A stretch of 8,725 nt of DNA from Candidatus Homeothermus arabinoxylanisolvens. GTDB lineage: Bacteria > Bacteroidota > Bacteroidia > Bacteroidales > Muribaculaceae. Positions within the stretch are counted from its first letter, which is position 1; the number at the start of each line of letters is the position of its first letter. The translations under genes were made by a program, and so were the position numbers. Below the pieces are notes generated by a model. It was given only the letters and a program-made list of their open reading frames with translations, did not search any database and was not told the origin of the DNA. This document shows, piece by piece, positions 1 through 5,982 of the stretch. Where the stretch lies: NCBI GenBank assembly GCA_001689405.1, contig LUJO01000053.1, positions 1-8,725 of the forward strand, read 5' to 3'.

Positions 1-25
1 GTCCCTTTTCAAATGTTAGATGCAT
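1..25. repeat. Left arm of 25-bp perfect terminal inverted repeat
   Basis: These 25 bases are the exact reverse complement of 8699-8723. On the minus strand they begin ATGCATCTAAC and end AAAAGGGAC. They lie inside the partial sensor-regulator gene, where they encode M-H-L-T-F-E-K-G. Identity stops at base 26. The repeat has 9 G/C in 25 and uses a CTA leucine codon, unlike the GC-rich flanking gene. A 25-bp match between two non-homologous genes is not expected by chance. The origin (recombination site, mobile-element end or assembly junction) cannot be decided here. Confidence 0.9.
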
Positions 26-862
26 GTAGTGCTTCATCAGCTCCTCGTTGTGGTTGTAGCGGTATATGCCGCGGTCCGAGGCTATCCATGTCTCGTTTTC
101 ACGGGTGAGCATTGCGTGGAAGCATATCTCTTGAGGAAAGTCCGACATGCCCGGCAGCGGTGTGGCCGCAATGCCGCCTCGACCGTCGTGACGCAGTCTT
201 ACGACAGCATTGTCTATGCCGGCCCAGATGCCGCCGTCATGTTCCGCGTCATCCATCATTATGCCGCGCGGGTTCAGATGAAAGGTCATAGAGCTTATGT
301 CTTCAACCTCGCCCGATGCGTCAAGTCCTACTCTCGCTATGGTGTTGCCGCTTTGAAACCATACGGCTCCCTGACTGTCTACAATCACTTTCATGGAGCT
401 GTGGCCGGCCAGACGTCTTAGCTCGTCCGACTCGGGCATGGCCGGGGCCAGAGTGTTGAGCGATATGACCTCAACGCCGCGGTCGGTGGCTGCCCAAAGG
501 CGCTTGAAGCGGTCCTCGGCTACATTGAATACAAATATGCCGTTGAGTTTCCTGTACGGTTCTCCCGGGCTGTAATTGACGTATTCATATCCGTCAAAGC
601 GCGACAGTCCTCCGCCCTGAGTGCTTACCCACAGAAATCCGTTACTGTCTCTGTACAGGTCATGTATGTAGTTGTGGGGCAGGCCGTCGGCCATCGTGTA
701 GTAACGCACATTGTATCCCGATGCAAAAGGCGCACTGCCCGATGCATGACAATCAAGTCCTGTCCCCGATGTGATGAGAATCCATGCTGCGATGATTAAT
801 CTGCTGATACATAGCGAAATATCCCAATGGGGGGGGGTATTAGATACAATCGTTGCATTCAC
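1..862 (-). CDS. Two-component-regulator-propeller sensor, N-terminal part (probable hybrid two-component system), partial
   Basis: An uninterrupted minus-strand frame runs from about 862 off the left edge (287 codons from a GTG at 862). After a hydrophobic signal or anchor segment (RLIIAAWILITSG) it carries repeated propeller blades: GLPHNYIHDLYRD followed by GFLWVSTQGGGLSRFDG, then RLWAATDRGVEVI, AVWFQSGNTIARV, GGIWAGIDNAVVRL and ETWIASDRGIYRYN. These match the Reg_prop blade pattern (D-x-x-G-x-(L/I)W-x-x-T-x-x-G-(L/I)) of the periplasmic sensor of Bacteroidetes hybrid two-component systems. Kinase, receiver and AraC-type output domains would lie beyond the edge and are not seen, so another propeller regulator is possible. 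Divergent placement next to two arabinofuranosidase genes suggests it senses arabinose-containing oligosaccharides (inference). The start is uncertain: GTG 862 is in frame, whereas the nearby ATG at 858-856 is one base out of phase across a C9 tract. The last eight residues lie in the terminal inverted repeat, so the true continuation may differ. Confidence 0.85.
   Translation of the reverse strand, partial: MNATIVSNTPPHWDISLCISRLIIAAWILITSGTGLDCHASGSAPFASGYNVRYYTMADGLPHNYIHDLYRDSNGFLWVSTQGGGLSRFDGYEYVNYSPGEPYRKLNGIFVFNVAEDRFKRLWAATDRGVEVISLNTLAPAMPESDELRRLAGHSSMKVIVDSQGAVWFQSGNTIARVGLDASGEVEDISSMTFHLNPRGIMMDDAEHDGGIWAGIDNAVVRLRHDGRGGIAATPLPGMSDFPQEICFHAMLTRENETWIASDRGIYRYNHNEELMKHYMHLTFEKG
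829..837. repeat. G9/C9 homopolymer in the 5' end of the sensor gene
   Basis: Nine consecutive G on the plus strand (C on the coding minus strand) follow the ATG at 858-856 by 18 bases. With nine C, that ATG gives a 20-residue peptide ending at a TAA (798-796). With ten C, the ATG would enter the propeller-sensor frame as MQRLYLIPPPHWDISLC. The tract is therefore a candidate slipped-strand phase-variation site, or a homopolymer length error in the assembly. Confidence 0.8.
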
Positions 863-903
863 ATTGATTAATTTATGTATAACATATATTATTTGCACTA
901 CGT

Positions 904-937
904 CAAAATTACGTAAATAATTGCAAAATATAGCAAA
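904..937 (-). promoter_or_regulatory. Candidate Bacteroidetes-type promoter for the sensor gene
   Basis: Read on the minus strand, TAATTTTG (911-904) matches the Bacteroidetes -7 consensus TAnnTTTG exactly. A TTTG (937-934) lies 22 bases upstream, slightly longer than the spacing of about 20 implied by the -33/-7 consensus. Transcription would start near 896-897, about 35 bases before the candidate start codons. In such AT-rich DNA a chance match is possible. Confidence 0.3.
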
Positions 938-946
938 AAATATTGC
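921..946. promoter_or_regulatory. TTGC/GCAA dyad cluster, possible regulator binding site
   Basis: TTGC (921-924), GCAA (933-936) and TTGC (943-946) form two overlapping short inverted repeats separated by A/T-only spacers of 8 and 6 bases. The cluster sits in the divergent intergenic region and overlaps the candidate -33 element of the sensor gene. The arms are only 4 bp, so this is suggestive only. Confidence 0.2.
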
Positions 947-1177
947 TTTAAACTGATATTTAACATAATCGCATGTGCCGGTTTTTATGTTCTTTAGCAT
1001 GAATTGTTTCTTTTACCCCTTTATTACCTATTATTCCACCATTTCTTATTAAAAAAAGTCTTAACTTTAAAAGAAATTTCACGGGATGGGTCCGCGCCCT
1101 TTGTGCGAAGACATACACCTGATTTTATAATTAACCGAATTATCACAACCGCAAGCAACTTTTATAAACCAGATATC

Positions 1178-3172
1178 ATGACACTTTCTAAAAAGCTACT
1201 GACCTCTCTGGCCATATGTGCCGGATTGTCGCTGAACGCGGCGACCAATGAACTGGTGCTCCAGACCAACAAACCCGGAGCGCCGATACAGCCTACCATG
1301 TACGGGCTTTTCTTTGAAGATATAAATTATGCCGCCGACGGCGGTCTTTATGCCGAGCTTGTGAAAAACCGCTCCTTTGACTTCCCGCAAAGTCTCATGG
1401 GCTGGACCACATTTGGCGGTGTGGAGCTGAAAAATGACGGTCCGTTTGAGCGCAATCCCCATTATGTACGTCTTACTGCGGCCGGACACCGTGACAAGCA
1501 CACCGGCATCGAAAATGAAGGCTTCTTCGGCATAGGAGTGAAGAAGGGCGAGGAGTACCGCTTCTCGGTATGGGCACGCAACGCGGGCGGCTCTCCGGCC
1601 AAGATAAGGGTAGAGCTTGTATCGCCCGCAAGTATGGGCGAGACCCAGACCATAGCGAGCAAGGAGATTGAGATAAAAGGCGACAAGTGGACGAAATACA
1701 CTGCCGTCATGACTCCGTCGGTCACCGACGCCAAGTCGGTGCTCCGTGTGTTTCTCGCCAAGCCCGACAATGCGGTCGTAGACCTTGAGCATGTATCGCT
1801 TTTCCCTGTCGACACATGGAAAGGTCATGAAAACGGCATGCGCAAGGACCTCGCGCAGAAGCTCGCCGACCTGAAGCCCGGCATATTCCGCTTCCCCGGC
1901 GGATGTATAGTTGAAGGTACCGACCTGCCCACCCGCTATCAGTGGAAAAATACGGTAGGCCCGGTTGAAAACCGTCCTGTCAACGAAAACCGCTGGCACT
2001 ATACATTCCCTCACCGTTTCTTCCCCGATTACTATCAGAGCTACGGTCTCGGATTCTATGAGTACTTCCTGCTGTCGGAAGAGATAGGTTCGGAGCCTCT
2101 GCCCATACTTAGCGTGGGCCTTGCATGCCAGTTCCAAAACCCCGATGCCGAAGCCCACGTGCCTGTAGACTCACTGCAGCCCTATATTCAGGACGCGCTT
2201 GATCTCATCGAGTTTGCCAACGGTTCTACCGATACCAAGTGGGGCGCCCTTCGTGCCGAGATGGGTCATCCGGCACCCTTCAACCTTAAATATATAGGTA
2301 TAGGCAACGAACAGTGGGGTCCCGAGTATCCCGAGCATCTGGCACCCTTCCTTGACGCCATACGCAAGGCTTATCCCGACATCAAGATTGTAGGCTCGTC
2401 GGGTCCCGACTCCGAAGGCAAGCAGTTTGATTACCTGTGGCCCGAGATGAAGCGTCTTAAAGCCGACCTCGTGGACGAACATTTCTATCGTCCCGAATCT
2501 TGGTTCCTCGCTCAGGGCGCCCGTTACGACAACTATGACCGCAAGGGTCCGAAAGTATTTGCAGGTGAATATGCATGCCACGGCCGTGGCAAGAAGTGGA
2601 ACCACTTCAACGCCGCTCTGCTTGAAGCCGCTTTCATGACCGGCCTCGAACGCAATGCCGACATAGTCCACATGGCCACTTACGCTCCGCTCTTCGCCCA
2701 TGTCGAGGGCTGGCAGTGGCGTCCCGACATGATATGGTATGACAACCTCAGCTCCATACCTACATGCAGCTATTTCGTACAGCAGCTTTTCTCCGAGAAC
2801 AAAGGCTCCAATGTATTGCCGCTGACTATGGATAAGAAGCCCCTTACGGGCGCCGAAGGTCAGAACGGCCTGTTTGCAAGCGCCGTTTATGACAAGGAGG
2901 CTAACCAGTATGTGGTCAAAGTGGCCAATACATCCGACACTCCGCAGCAGCTCGGCCTCACCTTCGCCGGATTGAAAAAGAAAGAGACTATAACCGACGG
3001 CACAAGCATCACGCTTGCTTCGAAGGATCTTGACCTCGACAACATAGAACGCGACGGCTCCATGAACCTCAACATAGCTCCCGTGGAGGCCAAGATTACG
3101 GTTGACGGCACCAAGTATGACACTACCATAGCTCCCCGTAGCTTTGTAGTATACCGCTTCAATAAAAAATGA
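1178..3172 (+). CDS. Exported GH51 alpha-L-arabinofuranosidase with N-terminal CBM4_9-like module
   Basis: This 664-residue glycoside hydrolase should release alpha-L-arabinofuranosyl units from arabinan, arabinoxylan or their oligosaccharides, acting in the periplasm or at the cell surface. Residues 1-21 are a signal peptide (MTLSKKLL, then a hydrophobic core, cleavage near LNA). An early GH51 motif, MYGLFFEDINYAADGG, is at 41-56. Residues about 85-212 form a beta-rich insert resembling a CBM4_9-type domain. The TIM barrel spans about 213-480, with FRFPGGCIVEG at 237-247, the acid/base Glu378 in IGNEQWG and the nucleophile Glu464 in VFAGEYACHG. A C-terminal beta-sandwich, typical of the family, follows to 664. 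ATG 1178 was chosen because it places the signal peptide at the N-terminus; the frame is open further upstream from TTG 1004, but that extension is AT-rich and has no family resemblance. It is the first gene of a probable two-gene operon. Confidence 0.95.
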   Translation: MTLSKKLLTSLAICAGLSLNAATNELVLQTNKPGAPIQPTMYGLFFEDINYAADGGLYAELVKNRSFDFPQSLMGWTTFGGVELKNDGPFERNPHYVRLTAAGHRDKHTGIENEGFFGIGVKKGEEYRFSVWARNAGGSPAKIRVELVSPASMGETQTIASKEIEIKGDKWTKYTAVMTPSVTDAKSVLRVFLAKPDNAVVDLEHVSLFPVDTWKGHENGMRKDLAQKLADLKPGIFRFPGGCIVEGTDLPTRYQWKNTVGPVENRPVNENRWHYTFPHRFFPDYYQSYGLGFYEYFLLSEEIGSEPLPILSVGLACQFQNPDAEAHVPVDSLQPYIQDALDLIEFANGSTDTKWGALRAEMGHPAPFNLKYIGIGNEQWGPEYPEHLAPFLDAIRKAYPDIKIVGSSGPDSEGKQFDYLWPEMKRLKADLVDEHFYRPESWFLAQGARYDNYDRKGPKVFAGEYACHGRGKKWNHFNAALLEAAFMTGLERNADIVHMATYAPLFAHVEGWQWRPDMIWYDNLSSIPTCSYFVQQLFSENKGSNVLPLTMDKKPLTGAEGQNGLFASAVYDKEANQYVVKVANTSDTPQQLGLTFAGLKKKETITDGTSITLASKDLDLDNIERDGSMNLNIAPVEAKITVDGTKYDTTIAPRSFVVYRFNKK

Positions 3173-3203
3173 TGTATGTACTAACCTATCACAATAACTT
3201 ATA

Positions 3204-4772
3204 ATGAACAGATTTATGAAAACCGGCTTTGCCGCTTTGATGACGGCCTGCTGCGCTACCGCTTGGGCCGCCGACGAGACTATCACACTGACTCTTGACA
3301 CCGATGCTCCGGCTATAACGATCGCACCGGAGATTTACGGACAGTTTGCCGAGCATCTCGGCTCCTGCATATACGGTGGCATATGGGTTGGCGAGGATTC
3401 ACCGATTCCCAACACTTCAGGCTACCGCAACGATGTGATTGCCGCTTTCAAGGATCTTCATATTCCGGTACTGCGCTGGCCCGGAGGATGCTTTGCCGAC
3501 GAGTATCACTGGGTTGACGGTATCGGTCCGAAGGAAAACCGTCCGCGTATGGTAAACAATAACTGGGGCGGCACTGTCGAGGACAACAGCTTCGGCACTC
3601 ACGAGTTCTTCAACTTGTGCGAGCTTATAGGCACAGAGCCTTATCTGAGCGGAAACGTGGGCAGCGGTTCTGTAGAAGAGCTTGCGAAGTGGGTTGAGTA
3701 CATCACCGCCGCTGACGGCCCTATGGCCAAGTTGCGCAAAGAGAACGGCCGCGAGAAGCCGTGGAAGCTGAAATACCTCGGCGTAGGCAATGAGTCTTGG
3801 GGCTGTGGAGGCAATTTCACTCCCGAGTTCTATGCCGATGTATATCGCCGTTATCAGACTTACTGCCGCAACTTCAACGGCAATCAGCTTTACAAGATAG
3901 CATCAGGCGCGAGCGATTACGATTACAAGTGGACCGATGTGCTTATGAAAAATGCCGGAAACCTCATGGACGGTATTTCGCTACACTATTACACGACTCC
4001 CGGATGGACCGGCTCGAAAGGCTCCGCCACCAAGTTTACCGACGACGATTACTACTGGACTCTCGGCAAGTGCCTTGAGATTGAGGATGTGATCAAGAAG
4101 CATGCCGACATCATGGACAAGTACGACCCCAAAAAGCGTGTGGGTCTGCTCGTTGACGAGTGGGGCACTTGGTGGGATCAGGAACCCGGTTCGATACCCG
4201 GCCACCTCTATCAGCAGAATACCATGCGCGACGCTATGGTGGCTGCTCTGTCGCTCAATGTATTCCACAAATACACCGACCGCGTCAAGATGGCCAATAT
4301 AGCGCAGATAGCCAACGTGCTTCAGTCCATGGTGCTCACCAAGGGCGACAAGATGGTGCTTACTCCCACCTACTATGTATTTAAGATGTATGTGCCTCAT
4401 CAGGGTGCACGCATGATACCGGTTAACGCTCAGTTCCCCGATATGAAAGTACGCAGCGAGCGTTCCGACACACCCCGCACTCTGCCCCTGCTGAGCGCTA
4501 CGGCTTCAGAGAAGGATGGTGTCGTCACCGTATCGATGGCCAACATATCGCTTGACAAGGCTTATAAAATCGAGATACCGCTCGGCGATATAAAAGCCAA
4601 GAATATAACCGGCGAGATACTCACAGCCGACAACATCGCCGCTTACAACGACTTCGATCACCCCAATGATGTGGCGACCAAGCCTTTCGACACCAAGAAC
4701 GTCAAGGTCAAGAAAGGTGTGCTCTCGCTTACCCTGCCGGCGAAGTCGATTGTGACTTTGTCGCTCCGCTAA
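3204..4772 (+). CDS. Exported GH51 alpha-L-arabinofuranosidase, AbfA-like single-catalytic-module type
   Basis: This 522-residue second GH51 enzyme has the compact architecture of the AbfA-like subtype. It keeps IYGQFAEHLG at 44-53, the barrel motif RWPGGCFADEYHW at 91-103, the acid/base Glu197 in GVGNESWG and the nucleophile Glu319 in LLVDEWGTWW. The C-terminal beta domain occupies roughly 345-522. Residues 1-22 look like a signal peptide with cleavage near AWA. LMTAC within it weakly resembles a lipobox, so lipoprotein export cannot be excluded. The gene begins 31 bp after the first GH51 with no terminator-like hairpin between, suggesting cotranscription. The two differ in length and modules, so they probably prefer different arabinose linkages or chain lengths (inference). 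Another in-frame ATG at 3216 is a possible alternative start. The last 44 bp overlap the convergent membrane-protein gene. Confidence 0.95.
   Translation: MNRFMKTGFAALMTACCATAWAADETITLTLDTDAPAITIAPEIYGQFAEHLGSCIYGGIWVGEDSPIPNTSGYRNDVIAAFKDLHIPVLRWPGGCFADEYHWVDGIGPKENRPRMVNNNWGGTVEDNSFGTHEFFNLCELIGTEPYLSGNVGSGSVEELAKWVEYITAADGPMAKLRKENGREKPWKLKYLGVGNESWGCGGNFTPEFYADVYRRYQTYCRNFNGNQLYKIASGASDYDYKWTDVLMKNAGNLMDGISLHYYTTPGWTGSKGSATKFTDDDYYWTLGKCLEIEDVIKKHADIMDKYDPKKRVGLLVDEWGTWWDQEPGSIPGHLYQQNTMRDAMVAALSLNVFHKYTDRVKMANIAQIANVLQSMVLTKGDKMVLTPTYYVFKMYVPHQGARMIPVNAQFPDMKVRSERSDTPRTLPLLSATASEKDGVVTVSMANISLDKAYKIEIPLGDIKAKNITGEILTADNIAAYNDFDHPNDVATKPFDTKNVKVKKGVLSLTLPAKSIVTLSLR
4729..4772. other. 44-bp convergent coding overlap
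   Basis: The 3' ends of the plus-strand GH51 gene (stop at 4770-4772) and the minus-strand membrane-protein gene (stop at 4731-4729) overlap by 44 bp. The segment encodes the last GH51 beta strand (LPAKSIVTLSLR) on one strand and a polar C-terminal tail (TKSQSTSPAG) on the other. No intergenic terminator exists between the two genes, so any transcription end must lie within coding sequence. Confidence 0.85.
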
Positions 4773-5784
4773 GGGCTATATAGACGGCGCTGAACACACC
4801 GAGTGTTATGAGCATGGCCGCCTGACAGCCCCACATGACCATCGAGAAAGCCGCACCGCGTGTGTCGTCGATGGCATAGAGCGACAATGCAAACATGACC
4901 GCCAAGTTCCATGGCCCCAGTCCTCCGTTTGAGGGCACGGCCATGCTGAACGATCCGAATACAAATACCACGAGCCCGGGAATCAGCCCATAAGCTGTTC
5001 CGGGCTCTGTTATTAGTGCGCGTGTGAACGGAAATGCGAAAAAGCATACATAGGTCTCAAGATAGTAGCAGGTCCATATGCCGAGTGTGAGCACTACGTA
5101 AAGTCCCGCTCCTTTCATAGTGAACAGGACTTTGAAGCCTTGCCACACCCTTTTGAGGTCGCCGTCCAGCTCGCTGATGTAGCGGTAGCGTCTCATAAAA
5201 TGACATACGGCCCACAGAATAAGTATACCGCCCCCTATGCCGAGCCACAGCCACAGGTCGTGTGTCATTCGCGCTACATCTTCGCCTACCTTGTAGCCGG
5301 TAATGAAATTGTCGATGGCCGGATGGGCCACTATCAGCGCCAGCCCGAGCAGTGCCAGCACCACGACGGCGTCAGAGGCACGGTCACCTATGTCGGTACC
5401 TACGACTGTCGAGAACGAGGTATGCTCCCTTCGGGTTATGTACATGCATCTCCACACTTCGCCCAGACGCGGAAATACGAGATTTAGCGCATATGCCCCG
5501 AATATCGACACACTCTCGGCGATGACGGGTATGCGCGGTATGCCCGCTCCGCGTAGCTGTATGCCCCACCGTATGCCGCGTATTATGTGCGACAGGGTCG
5601 TTATCAGCATCATGAGCGCTATCCACCGGAAGTCGCACTCGGTGCGTATGACCCGCTCCATTTCCTTTATGTCGACTTTGCGGAACAGCCACATGACAAG
5701 CAGTACCGATATCGCGAGCGGTATCAGGTAGCGCACCGCCCTGCCAAGCCATGTGCGCAAGCCGCTTTTTGCTTTGACTGCCAT
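4729..5784 (-). CDS. YbhN/UPF0104-type polytopic membrane protein (lysylphosphatidylglycerol synthase TM-region/flippase-like)
   Basis: This 351-residue integral inner-membrane protein belongs to the family related to the transmembrane domain of lysylphosphatidylglycerol synthase MprF (COG0392 type). Hydrophobic segments lie near 19-34, 53-70, 87-104, 138-153, 176-196, 226-250, 265-283, 290-306 and 311-337. Family-like signatures are PRLGEVWR at 105-112, DIGDRASDAVVV at 131-142 and the VPSNGGLGPWN loop at 283-293. No aminoacyl-transferase domain is present, so it is not a complete MprF. Family members are often annotated as putative lipid or glycolipid flippases, but the substrate is unknown. 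ATG at 5784 gives a basic N-terminus ahead of the first membrane segment. The TAA stop lies inside the convergent GH51 gene, so the last 14 codons are antisense to GH51 coding sequence. Confidence 0.88.
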   Translation of the reverse strand: MAVKAKSGLRTWLGRAVRYLIPLAISVLLVMWLFRKVDIKEMERVIRTECDFRWIALMMLITTLSHIIRGIRWGIQLRGAGIPRIPVIAESVSIFGAYALNLVFPRLGEVWRCMYITRREHTSFSTVVGTDIGDRASDAVVVLALLGLALIVAHPAIDNFITGYKVGEDVARMTHDLWLWLGIGGGILILWAVCHFMRRYRYISELDGDLKRVWQGFKVLFTMKGAGLYVVLTLGIWTCYYLETYVCFFAFPFTRALITEPGTAYGLIPGLVVFVFGSFSMAVPSNGGLGPWNLAVMFALSLYAIDDTRGAAFSMVMWGCQAAMLITLGVFSAVYIALSGATKSQSTSPAG

Positions 5785-5922
5785 ATTGTATCCCTCATTT
5801 TATTGTATTACAACAAAAAAAGCGGCCCTATAGTAAGCTGCATAAGGCTATTTTTTGAAAATTAAGCTCTTTTGTTTGGCTAATTGCGATTTATTTCGGT
5901 TATTTGTAGTCATGACGAAGTC

Positions 5923-5955
5923 ATTTTTGTAGTAAGGAATTAATTTTTGTAGTAA
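5923..5955 (+). repeat. 13-bp direct repeat upstream of the C10 peptidase gene
   Basis: ATTTTTGTAGTAA occurs exactly at 5923-5935 and again at 5943-5955, a 20-bp period or about two helical turns. A degenerate third copy, TATTTGTAGT, lies at 5901-5910. Each contains the TTTG of Bacteroidetes promoter elements. The repeats may be regulator-binding sites or promoter elements for the downstream gene. No complete TAnnTTTG with correct spacing was found. The 196-bp intergenic region (5785-5980) holds no gene I can support. Confidence 0.6.
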
Positions 5956-5982
5956 AATCAGCATTATACCAATCAGCATTAT
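5956..5982 (+). repeat. 12-bp direct repeat abutting the peptidase start codon
   Basis: AATCAGCATTAT occurs at 5956-5967 and again at 5971-5982, with a 15-bp period. The second copy runs into the ATG at 5981. It lies in the presumed untranslated leader, directly after the 13-bp repeat pair, so two repeat families are arrayed back to back before this gene. It could influence translation initiation or reflect a local tandem duplication. Confidence 0.6.

Larger units (their letters stand above)
863..1177. promoter_or_regulatory. Divergent AT-rich intergenic region between sensor and GH51 genes
   Basis: This 315-bp stretch separates the divergent sensor gene and the first arabinofuranosidase and should hold both promoters and any regulator site. 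No ORF with family resemblance was seen. A plausible minus-strand promoter and a TTGC/GCAA dyad cluster are listed separately. On the plus strand I found no convincing match to the Bacteroidetes TAnnTTTG and TTTG pair. TAACTTTA at 1062-1069 matches seven of eight -7 positions, but no TTTG sits at the right distance upstream. Confidence 0.5.

Noticed and set aside
20..575. Plus-strand open frames (133 and 60 codons) at the left end
   Set aside because: The minus strand here encodes continuous beta-propeller blades in a frame that runs off the edge, which is far stronger evidence.
1004..1177. 58-codon N-terminal extension of the first GH51
   Set aside because: The extension starts at TTG, is AT-rich and resembles non-coding DNA. 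ATG 1178 begins directly with a normal signal peptide.
1196..2158. Minus-strand open frame of 320 codons opposite the first GH51
   Set aside because: The opposite strand has clear GH51 motifs and signal peptide; this frame has no coherent protein features.
2171..3301. Minus-strand open frame of 376 codons opposite the GH51 genes
   Set aside because: It spans the 3' part of one GH51, the intergenic gap and the start of the next, with no recognisable domains. It is a shadow of catalytic-gene codon use.
5814..5860. Possible hairpin terminator in the intergenic region before the protease gene
   Set aside because: A T-run is present, but the candidate stem has only about three contiguous pairs, and the position is upstream of both flanking genes, where a terminator is not expected.
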